Part shown: positions 7,955 to 16,741 of the stretch, one piece after another | Numbering within the stretch: position 1 is the first letter of the stretch | Layout: each line of letters starts with the position of its first letter | Assembly: GCF_004799685.1 (NCBI RefSeq) | Contig: NZ_CP031311.1 | Span: forward strand, 1,674,001-1,738,000 | Length of the DNA: 64,000 bases | Source of the DNA: Halobellus limi | GTDB taxonomy: Archaea > Halobacteriota > Halobacteria > Halobacteriales > Haloferacaceae | Reading direction: 5' to 3' | Program-made: the position numbers and the translations under genes | Notes under the pieces: generated by a model | What the model was told of the DNA's origin: nothing | The model's database searches: none | What the model saw: only the letters and a program-made list of their open reading frames with translations

Positions 7955-8263
7955 TTAGGCTTCGGGCAGGTTCAGTTCCCGGAAGGTCGGGTCTTCGTGA
8001 ATCTCCCAGAGTAGTTTGGTGGCGTACTCGACCCGGGGACTGTCATCTTGACCGGCAAACCGGTTCTCAAACGACTCTACAGTTGACTCTGTTAGTAACC
8101 GAAGAATCGAAACCAAGCCTTGTTGGTCGGGGTACAGCTCTCCTCCACCAGAGAACATCAGATTCGGAATCTCGGATAGTTGGACCTGTACCTGTTCGAG
8201 GTTCTCGATTGCCTTCTGTATCCGTTCCTCGTCCGTCATTTCGTCTATGTCTTTCTTAGACAT
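7955..8263 (-). CDS. Small acidic orphan protein
   Basis: A 102-residue acidic protein starting MSKKDIDEMTDEERIQKAI. The N-terminal half is a probable long helix (EERIQKAIENLEQVQVQLSE); the rest has no recognised motif. It lies just downstream (156 bp) of the HerA start-to-stop unit's end at 8419, read in the same direction, so it could be the last gene of that leftward cluster, though the 155-bp AT-rich gap argues for its own promoter. Function unknown. Confidence 0.55.
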   Translation of the reverse strand: MSKKDIDEMTDEERIQKAIENLEQVQVQLSEIPNLMFSGGGELYPDQQGLVSILRLLTESTVESFENRFAGQDDSPRVEYATKLLWEIHEDPTFRELNLPEA

Positions 8264-8418
8264 ATCTCAGAGTAGTGTGCATTCGGTGATATAGTTTCTC
8301 TAAATTTTCTAATATTCTATGGAATGTTGGGACTATTGGTCGGTTATAGTGGTTCCACAATACAGTATTTTGTAAATTTGAGTATTGGATATCGTACTGG
8401 GAAGTGTTCGGGAGCAGG

Positions 8419-10146
8419 CTACAACAGATCTTCTTCCCCTGTTGATTCACCACCACCCATATCAGCCGCTTCTGCTCGGCTCGGCTGCTGTCGTCGCTCT
8501 TTATGTGCTTGCTGCCACTGTGAAGTCGCTGGGATGCTGTCAGCCCCGTGGCGGGTATGGCGCTCTCTCACCTGAATCAGCACTGGCGTGTTCATCGAAT
8601 CACCCGAGACAACTGCTTGTCCCGGTGTGAGTCCGGGAAGTTCTCGGAGTACCTCTTCACCAGCAGCCTCAACGCTGTTCTTGATTGCATCTTGGTCAGT
8701 GGGGTTCTGGATCTGCATCGTCACTTGCGTCCCACACTGTGACAGTACGTCTTGGTCGATTTTTGACGGACGCTGACTGATGATTCCCAGTCCGAATCCG
8801 AACTTCCGACCTTCGGATGTAATAGTTCGCATAATCCCAAGTGACGGGGCCTCACCAGTCGCGGGGGCGAACCTGTGGCCTTCCTCGAAGAGGGCGAACA
8901 GCGGATGTCTGATAATCTCGCCATCAAACTCGTTGTCCTCTCCACGGTTCCGAACCGCTGCTAGCCGTGCCTGATACAGGCGACGCAGGAGAACGGTCGC
9001 AATCATCTGCTGGTCGCGGCGGCTCAGAGTGTCCATCTGGAGGACCGTACATCGCCCGGGAGCCACTAAGTCGTCAAGGGGGACGTTCGCGTCTGTGGTG
9101 AAGAGGTCGTTTCGCTGGATCGACCGTCGGAGTCGCCACTCTAGCGCACCTACACTGGAGTCGTCCTCCCCGTACTGCTGACGCATCTCGTCAAGCAGGT
9201 CATTCACCCCCCACGTTCGCGACTCTCGCCGTTGCATTGCGCGCCATCCACCGTCCAACCGCTCCTGCATCCGATCGCTTGGATTATCGAGAATAGACAT
9301 CACGTCCCCAACGTTCAACTCCGAGATGCGGATACGCAGGTTTTCTGGGTCGAAATACTCCACTTCCGGTTGGTACCCCTCGCCGGAGAACGTCTCGTCA
9401 CCACGCATCTCAGAGAGCGTCCCGTACTCGCCGTGCGGGTCGAAGACGAGTAGCGATGCCCGCGAGTCGGGCATCATCATCTCTTCCATCAGAACGCCCG
9501 CTGTATACGACTTCCCGGAGCCTGTAGAGGCGAGGATAGCGAGGTGGGTAGCCGCGAACTCGTCGATTGGGACATGAATATCGACCGCATTCGCCTCTCG
9601 GTTGAGAAGCCAACCCATGTGTGCGAGGCCTTCACGATCTTCCACGTCGACGCGACTGAGGTCAATCGACCCACTTGTATCAGTTGCTGCCTCCTCGTCA
9701 ACCCCGAGGTTCGGGAGTATCGCCTCCAACATTTCGTTGGGGGCAGTCCACAGACGAGTTCCCGGACTCGGGAGCTGGCGTGGATTCGAGAACGTCTGCA
9801 TCCCTGTATCGTAAAATCCGATGACTGTCGCCTCAAGTCGATAGAGATCGATTTCATCTGTCGGGACGCCCAGTGTCGATGCGACAGTCTCCGGGGCGAC
9901 GTTCGGGTCCGCCATGAACGTCTCAGGTAGCCCTCTGGCCTGTTCGCGATTGGTCACCCGTGCGATGACATCTCTGTCGGTTCCTTCGACGGGGACGGAG
10001 TACGTGATGAACTCACCAGTCTTGACAGCCTGCTCGTCTGGCGTGACGACGATGAATTCGTTCGGACCTTCACCGGGTCCCGCGACCGTCCCGATGAGTT
10101 CCTTTCCACCTCCCCCTGTGGAGGGCGTTGAATCGATGGAACTCAT
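8419..10146 (-). CDS. herA: HerA-family DNA translocase
   Basis: A 575-residue HerA/FtsK-class ATPase. An N-terminal HAS-barrel-like region (about residues 15-120) precedes the motor domain with Walker A ASTGSGKSYTAG (about 206-217) followed by LLVFDPHGEYG, and a Walker B-like stretch PLFALFEEGHRFAP (about 415). The late motif ISQRPSKIDQDVLSQCGTQ is typical of HerA. HerA forms hexamers that pump DNA and work with NurA in end resection; bacterial relatives pair with nucleases or Sir2 in phage defence. Its start overlaps the stop of the preceding gene (ATGA at 10143-10146). Together with NurA, Rad50 and Mre11 upstream, it forms an accessory copy of the archaeal resection machine. Confidence 0.92.
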   Translation of the reverse strand: MSSIDSTPSTGGGGKELIGTVAGPGEGPNEFIVVTPDEQAVKTGEFITYSVPVEGTDRDVIARVTNREQARGLPETFMADPNVAPETVASTLGVPTDEIDLYRLEATVIGFYDTGMQTFSNPRQLPSPGTRLWTAPNEMLEAILPNLGVDEEAATDTSGSIDLSRVDVEDREGLAHMGWLLNREANAVDIHVPIDEFAATHLAILASTGSGKSYTAGVLMEEMMMPDSRASLLVFDPHGEYGTLSEMRGDETFSGEGYQPEVEYFDPENLRIRISELNVGDVMSILDNPSDRMQERLDGGWRAMQRRESRTWGVNDLLDEMRQQYGEDDSSVGALEWRLRRSIQRNDLFTTDANVPLDDLVAPGRCTVLQMDTLSRRDQQMIATVLLRRLYQARLAAVRNRGEDNEFDGEIIRHPLFALFEEGHRFAPATGEAPSLGIMRTITSEGRKFGFGLGIISQRPSKIDQDVLSQCGTQVTMQIQNPTDQDAIKNSVEAAGEEVLRELPGLTPGQAVVSGDSMNTPVLIQVRERHTRHGADSIPATSQWQQAHKERRQQPSRAEAADMGGGESTGEEDLL

Positions 10147-10823
10147 TGCATCACCCCCCGGTCAACGGAGGATTGCCAGCGTACGTCCTTCTCGACCACG
10201 TCCAATACTCGTTGATGTGCATCTTCGGAGAACAAATCCCGGAGCCGCTCTACGATGGCGAGCGTGACTTCTGCCCCGAGTGGCCCGGCCACGTCTAATA
10301 GCCGCTCGATGTAGGCTATCTGGAGGCCTCCATCCGTGCCGGTGTGGAAGATTCGCGTGACTTCATCCGGACACTGCTCGACTACATCGTCAACTGCGAG
10401 CGTCCATCGAGGCATCTCGTGGCTCGGGGATTCGACCGTCCCGCTCTCGGTTACCTCGGCTGTACCGAGGAGGGCAACTCCCGCGAGTGTTGTCCGCTCC
10501 TCAACGTAGCCCGGGGTGAATTGGGGTTGATCGCCCTGTGCAAGCCGTGGCCCCGACCGTCCCTGATCTGGGTCGACAAGCTGGGTGTCGTAAATGACCC
10601 CCATGATGATGTACTCGGTTCCATCGATGGTCTTGTGGATGAAGACTGGCTGGCCAAAGCCGCACTCGTGAGGCTCAGGTGGGCGGTCACGGTCGGTCTC
10701 GTTGAATATCTCGACCGTGTAGTCCATGTGGCTGTTCGAATTGACGATGCTCCCGATGGCAAGACAGTCGTCAATATGGCTACTCTCCTCGCTTCCGGTG
10801 TCGTCTGTAGGTTGGGAACTCAT
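10143..10823 (-). CDS. HerA-linked protein, possible HAS-barrel domain
   Basis: A 226-residue acidic protein translationally coupled to herA by a 4-base overlap. Its N-terminal half (IGSIVNSNSHMDYTVEIF, then FGQPVFIHKT, YIIMGVIYDTQLVD) reads like the HAS-barrel found at the N-terminus of HerA ATPases, with a G-x-IxxSN-type opening. The C-terminal half (LLDVAGPLGAEVTLAIVERL) is helical and followed by a charged tail. I infer a separately encoded partner that may help assemble HerA or dock it to the nuclease. The 166-bp gap upstream holds palindrome copy 2, so this gene and herA may have their own promoter. No catalytic residues seen. Confidence 0.75.
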   Translation of the reverse strand: MSSQPTDDTGSEESSHIDDCLAIGSIVNSNSHMDYTVEIFNETDRDRPPEPHECGFGQPVFIHKTIDGTEYIIMGVIYDTQLVDPDQGRSGPRLAQGDQPQFTPGYVEERTTLAGVALLGTAEVTESGTVESPSHEMPRWTLAVDDVVEQCPDEVTRIFHTGTDGGLQIAYIERLLDVAGPLGAEVTLAIVERLRDLFSEDAHQRVLDVVEKDVRWQSSVDRGVMQ

Positions 10824-10903
10824 AGGTGGTGTACACTGGGTGTGGAGGTGACGGCTCCACTACCGAGATCGTGCGATATGGGGCGGTTCCCCGGCGATGC
10901 GGC

Positions 10904-10924
10904 ACTAATGGAAACTCCATTAGT
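10904..10924. repeat. Island palindrome copy 2 (perfect)
   Basis: The best copy: half-sites ACTAATGGA and TCCATTAGT with spacer AAC, all nine pairs matching. It sits 81-101 bp upstream of the ATG at 10823, in the 166-bp gap between the NurA-like gene and the herA pair. Confidence 0.7.
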
Positions 10925-10989
10925 TCTCGATTTTGCGGGGCCCTTCTCAGCCGTAGTCTTTGGGCTCAGTTGGCCGGCTTGTGCAGGGG

Positions 10990-12264
10990 TCATCGTCGTC
11001 GAAGCTCCTTGCTGAGGGCCTTCGCATCCCATTCGATTGGCACGTCGTTCTCCTCTCCCCACTTCTGGAGGAGGCGGAGGAACTGCTGTCGGTCGCGGTG
11101 GTCGAGGACTGCGTCGGTATCGGCCTGCTGCAGGACTTCCGGATACCCCCGCCCAACCCCTGCTTCTGCACGAACCATCGCGAGCGTATACTCGTACAGA
11201 TTCTCGTGGTGAGCTGGCCCATCTGCCTTTAGCATCCACCCCGGGAACTCCAGCCTATCCAGACCTGCCCCCGGTGGAACCTTGAGGTAGCTAAAGTAGA
11301 TCTCATTCCCGAAGGTGTACTCTCGCCCCTTGTACGAAGTCTCTAGCCCGTCTACACTGCCGTCACGGCGGCACATAAACGGAATCGTCGAATCACCCCA
11401 CGGACTCATCATGCCCGCGAGTATGCGTGCGTCTGGAACCGTCCGGTCGCTACCGAACTCCTCCTGTAGGAGAAGCCGCGTCATCTTCGAGAGCTCGACA
11501 GCATTCGTGCCAGCAACGTATCCAACGACGGGGATTTCGTGATGTTGACTCGCCGCGAGGATTCGACTGACTGCTTCGAGATATCGTGTTCGGACCGCCG
11601 GGCGCTTCGGGTTGGCAAACGAGACGACTAACGGCCCGTCGTAGAGGACAATCGGTGGCTGGTCTGAGCTACCGGCTTCATAGGTCGCTGCGAGTTCCTC
11701 GATTTGGTCTATGAGCACCTCCGCCTCGTGCTCGTATCGGTGTAACCCGACCAACGAGCTATCGACGAATCTGTACTCCTCACCACCTTTCTCGCCTCCA
11801 GTACGGGTCACGTCCATTGGACCCAGCAGCTTACCTTCGCGCGCTCGCTCCAGTTCCCCTTCCGGGCTATGGTGATTGAGACACCACGCTGCTTGAACGT
11901 ACGCGAGAGGGACATTGAACTGCGTCGTCGGTGGGATTTCTGACCCGTCAGCCGCCAGCATCGGAACGTCCATCAGAAGGTCACGAGCCCAGTCGTTTAC
12001 TGCCTCATGGCTTTCCCATTCATCCGATGGCGCGTGGTGATTGATGAGCGAGTCGCACTTGTCGAACGCTTCGACGGGAACCGCCCCCGGGTACGAGAAT
12101 CGTGACAGCTCCGACCGGAGCTCTTCCGCGGTTCCCCTCGCCGGAAGATCCCGAAACGCCTCCTGATACCGTTCGATAAGATCGCCGTCATCCTCGACGT
12201 AGGTGCGAATCGTTTCGATATTCGCATCGAGAGCAGCTGCCACCCCTTCCTTATCGAGGGGCAT
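10990..12264 (-). CDS. nurA: NurA-like nuclease
   Basis: A 424-residue protein with features of NurA 5'-3' nucleases. AADGSEIPPTTQFNVPLAYV (about residues 105-125) gives the conserved DGS near the first active-site strand; LYDGPLVVSF (about 215) gives a second acidic site; and IPVVGYVAGTNAVELSKM follows as in the RNase H-like core. The C-terminal region has YLKVPPGAGLDRLEFPGWM, matching the usual NurA ending. NurA digests the 5' strand in complex with HerA after Mre11-Rad50 opens an end. The start abuts the Rad50 stop (1-base overlap at 12264), so rad50 and nurA are coupled. Active-site acids appear present, but only an alignment can confirm them all. Confidence 0.8.
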   Translation of the reverse strand: MPLDKEGVAAALDANIETIRTYVEDDGDLIERYQEAFRDLPARGTAEELRSELSRFSYPGAVPVEAFDKCDSLINHHAPSDEWESHEAVNDWARDLLMDVPMLAADGSEIPPTTQFNVPLAYVQAAWCLNHHSPEGELERAREGKLLGPMDVTRTGGEKGGEEYRFVDSSLVGLHRYEHEAEVLIDQIEELAATYEAGSSDQPPIVLYDGPLVVSFANPKRPAVRTRYLEAVSRILAASQHHEIPVVGYVAGTNAVELSKMTRLLLQEEFGSDRTVPDARILAGMMSPWGDSTIPFMCRRDGSVDGLETSYKGREYTFGNEIYFSYLKVPPGAGLDRLEFPGWMLKADGPAHHENLYEYTLAMVRAEAGVGRGYPEVLQQADTDAVLDHRDRQQFLRLLQKWGEENDVPIEWDAKALSKELRRR

Positions 12265-14978
12265 CAGTCACTCACCACCTCCGAAGTCTGCTCTGGCTTC
12301 TCGACAATGATGCTGTGGTCGGTCATTGTTTCGAAGGTTGAGTCGTGGCTGATGACGGTGAGCTGTTCGAAGGCATCGAGTCCGTTTAGCTGCTCCACGA
12401 GGTTGGCCTTCTTCTGCTGGTCCAGATTCGCCGTCGGTTCGTCGAGGAACGCGATTCCCAGTCCCGACATCTGTTCGAGGATTGCCAGCCGCACTGCAAG
12501 CGCTGCTGCCATCTTCTCACCGCCCGACAGTGTCGAGAACGATTTCCGGACATCAGCATCGACGACGACGATGTCGTAGTCCGATGTCCATTCCAGTTGC
12601 TCTGTATTTCGTCCCCGAATCGACCGGAAGATCGAGTTCGCACGTGTGCCGATCCTGCTGGTGATTACTTCCCGCATCTTCGGACCAGCCTTTCGGACGT
12701 TCTTCCGAACCCACGTGGCGAAATTATGGTCGGCAGTGAGGTCTCGCAGTGTTTCGACCTTCTCAGATCGTTCCTCCAGTTTACCTTCCAGACGCTCGAC
12801 TTCAGCGTTGACCTCCTCAAGCTGTTCTTTCCGTTCGCTCCTCTGGACGCCCAGTTTCGTTATCTCGTCGTCGAGCGCGTCAGCCCGCTTTTCAAGCCGC
12901 TGGTGTTCCTCAGCGTCGAACTCTTGCTGCCGCTCGGAGAGATTGTCTTCCAGCTCTCCCTTCTCGCCCTCCAGCCCCTCGATTTCGTCTTCCAGAGTTT
13001 TGACGGCTTGTTCTCGCTCTTCGAGCTGTTCTGCCGCTTGCTTGTTCCGCTCGTACTTCTTGTAGTCCGCCTCGTGCTTTCCGAGTGTGGTCCTGACTTG
13101 CTCTAGCTCGTCTTCGACACCGGCGTACTCGGTCAGTTCTTCCTCAGTCTGCTCGATCTCCTCAGCAGTCTCTTCGATCTTCCTCTTGGCTTCCTCTAAC
13201 TCCTCAGGAGCGTCGGAGTATTCCTCTACACGGGCCTGTGCTTGGTAGTACGCATCTTTCGCATCCTCAAGCGAGGTGTGTTCCTCCCGAAGTGACGGCA
13301 GGGTCTCAACTTCCTCTTCGAGCTGGGTGATCTTCTCCTCCTTCTCCTTTCGCTCACTCCGGATGTCGGCCAGCTCGTTTTCTAGTTGAGTAACCGATTC
13401 ACGGTGGATGTCTAACTTCGATACGCGATCCTCAACTTGCTCAGCTTCTGCGAGGTCCTCTTGGAGCTGGTCGATTTTCTCTTTCAGCCGGGCGCGGTCC
13501 GATTCAATCTCCCCCAGACGGGCCTCCTGCTCCTCAATTCTCTCCTCACGATCCTCCGGATCCAACGATTTCCCACACGTTGGACAGGGGGCATCGGAGT
13601 CGGCGTCTCGAAGAATCGAGAGATGTTCTTCGATGTCCTTCTTCTCTGTTGCAAGCGACTTGCGCTCCGCTCGCTTATCCCCTATCTCGTCCCGGAGTTC
13701 GCCGGCATCCGGGGCATCCTTTGCCTCTGCCTCGATCTCCGCGATGAGTTCTTCTTTCTCTTGAAGTTCCAATAGTGCCTCGTGTGCCTCATCGTCGAGG
13801 TCATCTATCTCGCCCTCCAGTCGGTCGATCGTCTTCTCATCGCTTTCGAGGTCAGATATCTTCTCTCCTAACTTCTCGTAACGTTCCTTCTCTTGTTCGT
13901 GCTGTTCGAGGCTCTCCTTGGCCTCTCGATGTTTCTCGGTCTGCTCCTGTAGCGTCTCCTTCTTATCCTTCAGACGCTGGAGTCTGGCTTCCTGCTCAGA
14001 GAGTTGATCTTCGAGCGCGTCGAGCTCTTTCTTCTGCTCGCTGAGCTCCTCTTCCCGCTCCTTTGCTTCCTCGTATTTCTCGTGCCCTTCCGCCGCCTCC
14101 TCGCATTTCTGGGCGGCTTCACGTGCCTTCGTGAGTTCCGACTTTGCGGTCTCCAGAGCGTCCTTCTTCGCGCTGATCTCCTGTTCCAGTTGGGCAATCT
14201 CCGTATCCAACTCCTCGATCCGGTTCTTGACGCTGTCCAGTTCGTCGAACTTTTCTTTGACCTCGCTGAGTTCGGCTTTCGTCTCCTCGATCTCCGTAGA
14301 GATAGACTGAATCTGATTTTCCAGCTCCGTTTTCTTCGAGCGTTTAGCCGGGAGATCCTGTACCTCTCCCGTCAGTTGCTGAATCTCGCCTCGTACATCT
14401 TCTTGCTCTGCCTCAATTGTATCTGGAACTTGCTTCAGAGCGCCTTTGAACGACTCCTCGTATGCATCGACGCCGAGTAGTTCGTCGAAGGTGGACTTCC
14501 GATTGCGTGGTGTCTGTGCGAAGTCGGCGAGGAATCGGGTCTGGGGGACTCCGACACACGACTTCCAGAGACTCTGTAAGTCGTCCTTGCTGTCCAGATC
14601 GAACCGAGCACAGAGCCAATCGATCAAGCCGCTCTTCGAGTCGATATCCTGACTCACCCACTCGTCGTTCGGCTCGTCATAGCGGGCGACGCCGTAGTTC
14701 GATCGACCGGCAGAACGAGTCACTCTGTACACCTCCACGTCGTCTCCCTGATCGAATTCGATGACGACCTCGACTGTCCCAGAGGACGCCCCCTCACGAA
14801 CGAACTCGTTGTTGTTGAACGGTAGTGAGTCGAAGAGAGCGAAACCGATTGCTTCCTGTATCGTCGACTTCCCGGAACCGTTCTCACCGAGGATGGCCGT
14901 GACACCCCCCTGTAGGTCGATTCTTGTCTTCTCTTCGTAGGACTTGACGTTCTCCAGAGTGACTTCCTTGATCCTCAT
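12264..14978 (-). CDS. rad50: Rad50/SbcC-type SMC ATPase
   Basis: A 904-residue ABC-class SMC protein. Walker A GENGSGKSTIQEA (about residues 31-43); two long coiled-coil arms rich in E, L, K and R; a zinc-hook CPTCGKS near residue 463; the ABC signature TLSGGEKMAAALAVRLAI (about 815-835); and Walker B IAFLDEPTANLD after it, with the switch histidine in VISHDSTFE. Length and layout match complete archaeal Rad50. It forms the DNA-tethering and ATP-driven half of the Mre11-Rad50 complex. Its start overlaps the Mre11 stop (ATGA at 14975-14978). Position in a defence island, next to a PLD-ATPase gene, suggests an accessory paralogue and not the housekeeping copy (inference). Confidence 0.92.
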   Translation of the reverse strand: MRIKEVTLENVKSYEEKTRIDLQGGVTAILGENGSGKSTIQEAIGFALFDSLPFNNNEFVREGASSGTVEVVIEFDQGDDVEVYRVTRSAGRSNYGVARYDEPNDEWVSQDIDSKSGLIDWLCARFDLDSKDDLQSLWKSCVGVPQTRFLADFAQTPRNRKSTFDELLGVDAYEESFKGALKQVPDTIEAEQEDVRGEIQQLTGEVQDLPAKRSKKTELENQIQSISTEIEETKAELSEVKEKFDELDSVKNRIEELDTEIAQLEQEISAKKDALETAKSELTKAREAAQKCEEAAEGHEKYEEAKEREEELSEQKKELDALEDQLSEQEARLQRLKDKKETLQEQTEKHREAKESLEQHEQEKERYEKLGEKISDLESDEKTIDRLEGEIDDLDDEAHEALLELQEKEELIAEIEAEAKDAPDAGELRDEIGDKRAERKSLATEKKDIEEHLSILRDADSDAPCPTCGKSLDPEDREERIEEQEARLGEIESDRARLKEKIDQLQEDLAEAEQVEDRVSKLDIHRESVTQLENELADIRSERKEKEEKITQLEEEVETLPSLREEHTSLEDAKDAYYQAQARVEEYSDAPEELEEAKRKIEETAEEIEQTEEELTEYAGVEDELEQVRTTLGKHEADYKKYERNKQAAEQLEEREQAVKTLEDEIEGLEGEKGELEDNLSERQQEFDAEEHQRLEKRADALDDEITKLGVQRSERKEQLEEVNAEVERLEGKLEERSEKVETLRDLTADHNFATWVRKNVRKAGPKMREVITSRIGTRANSIFRSIRGRNTEQLEWTSDYDIVVVDADVRKSFSTLSGGEKMAAALAVRLAILEQMSGLGIAFLDEPTANLDQQKKANLVEQLNGLDAFEQLTVISHDSTFETMTDHSIIVEKPEQTSEVVSD

Positions 14979-16522
14979 TGGCGGTCACCTCCGTCGGTAC
15001 TGGGAACTTCCCCAGACTCGCTCGTGCTCTCCTCCGTGGAACTACGCTCGTCTAGTGTCTCTCCGGAGGCACTCTCGGCAGGCTCCCGTTGGTCGTCGCT
15101 AGCGAGAGGGTCCTCTGGAACATCTATGGACACACTCTCCGTGGCGTCCGGAAACAACTCGCGTCGACGCTCTGTTACGATGTCCGCGATGTCCTCGGCA
15201 GCCTCTCCACTCTTCGCCATTCGATGAGCATCACCGAGCAACGAGGCGACCTCCTCCGCGTAGTCGCTGTACTGGGACTCTGATGCAATGGTCTCGAAGA
15301 CACGCTTTTCGAGGGCTTCCGTTCGTAGCCGCCCGTCAACGAACACCTCGTCATCGTCTATCTCAGAGAGGAGTTCTTCGATCTCGGCGGAGGTGATCCG
15401 GCTGGTGTTTGTCTGGACGTAGAGCGCGTCGTATGCTTCCTCCGTCCACTCGGCAAGTTCCTCGATCGTAAGGTCCCCCCGGTCGAACTGGAGCGTCCCC
15501 TCGAACTGAAGGTCGACCATCGGCTCGCGCAGGTCACCTCCCTTGGTGAACTCCTCCTCGTGAAGCTCGGCCTCAAGCGAGCCACGTTGCGCATCGATGT
15601 GGTCGTGGAAAGCCTCCCGCAGTTCGCCGAACGAATCGTACGGGGTGACATCGAACGCCGGGGGGCTGAAATACGGGCGTCGACGAGCGTGGTGGTGCTC
15701 GACGCTATGTTCGAGCGCTCCCGGTCCATCGTACCCGTCTCCCGCGGTATCGAGTTCGATCGAGTAGTAGCCGTGGTCCCAGTCGTCTCGTGCCTCGCGC
15801 GTCGAATGTGCTTCCGGAGAGCCGGGATTGTAGATCCAACCACCCGAATCGTACCGCTTGTGGATGTGACCCAGCGCGAGATAGTCGACGACTTCTCTCA
15901 CATCGCGGAGTTCCGCGTGCGTGATGTTCCCTCCGAGCGACGGGACTTCGTCTTCGAGTCCGAAGTGACCGAGGAGTATCGTATAGTCCGGCTCGCCGTA
16001 CTCCTCATTCGTTGACTCGATTCCGCCAGCCACCTTCTCAAGAGCGGCATCTGTTCGAGCACCACGCCACTGCAGACCGAATACCCGAGCAGTGCCTGAC
16101 TCGGTCTCGATATCGTAGAACCCCGCACTGCCCGTTTCGGACTGGTCTCCGTACGGTGTGAACTCAGCAGCCTCCGGAGTAGCATCGAGATCCGCTTCGA
16201 GGAGGACGATATGTTCCCGCCGATGGAGGTAGTTAAGCCACGTCACCTCCCGTGGCGTGAGATTCTCGTCGTGATTACCCCGCGAAACGACGACTGGTAC
16301 CTCGTCGGGAACCAGTTCAAGCCCTCGCTCCGCCTCTTCCAGAATTTTCGGGCGCAAGTCCCGCGAGTGGAACAGGTCTCCGGGAAGCAGGATGGCATCT
16401 GGGTCCTGCTTGAGGATGAGCTGGAGCGTTGCTCTGAACGAGTTGGACATGTCGTCCTCTCGCTGTTTAAGGCCGTATTGTCGGTGGCCGAGATGGATAT
16501 CAGCCAGATGTGCGATGTTCAT
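14975..16522 (-). CDS. mre11: Mre11/SbcD-type nuclease
   Basis: I start at ATG 16522 (MNIAHLADIHLGH), because the in-frame extension to 16606 is not conserved-looking and places 28 residues before the first metal motif. The product is 515 residues. All metallophosphoesterase motifs are visible: DIHLGH (about 8-13), LLPGDLFHS (about 43-51), SRGNHDE (about 77), LLGHFG, and ALGHIHKRY (about 200-210). The C-terminal cap and a long acidic, serine-rich tail follow. It is the manganese-dependent nuclease partner of Rad50. The gap of 219 bp to the PLD-ATPase gene holds nothing I can identify and could contain a promoter for the mre11-rad50-nurA unit. Confidence 0.92.
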   Translation of the reverse strand: MNIAHLADIHLGHRQYGLKQREDDMSNSFRATLQLILKQDPDAILLPGDLFHSRDLRPKILEEAERGLELVPDEVPVVVSRGNHDENLTPREVTWLNYLHRREHIVLLEADLDATPEAAEFTPYGDQSETGSAGFYDIETESGTARVFGLQWRGARTDAALEKVAGGIESTNEEYGEPDYTILLGHFGLEDEVPSLGGNITHAELRDVREVVDYLALGHIHKRYDSGGWIYNPGSPEAHSTREARDDWDHGYYSIELDTAGDGYDGPGALEHSVEHHHARRRPYFSPPAFDVTPYDSFGELREAFHDHIDAQRGSLEAELHEEEFTKGGDLREPMVDLQFEGTLQFDRGDLTIEELAEWTEEAYDALYVQTNTSRITSAEIEELLSEIDDDEVFVDGRLRTEALEKRVFETIASESQYSDYAEEVASLLGDAHRMAKSGEAAEDIADIVTERRRELFPDATESVSIDVPEDPLASDDQREPAESASGETLDERSSTEESTSESGEVPSTDGGDRQ

Positions 16523-16741
16523 AGATTTGGATTCGATTGAGTGCCTTCCGATGGTACTCCCCCCAACGAGGCCGATATTGCAAACCTTTGCGTAGGCTTG
16601 CCCCACACACTGAATTCGGAGTGGCCCCGAAAGTTGGGCTGATTACGGATTTCAGAGTGATGCCACTTAACGCCACGCCGACCGAGGTGGAAGTAGTCGC
16701 TCGCTGAGGCTACTGGATTCCGTGAGATCATATTTGACCAC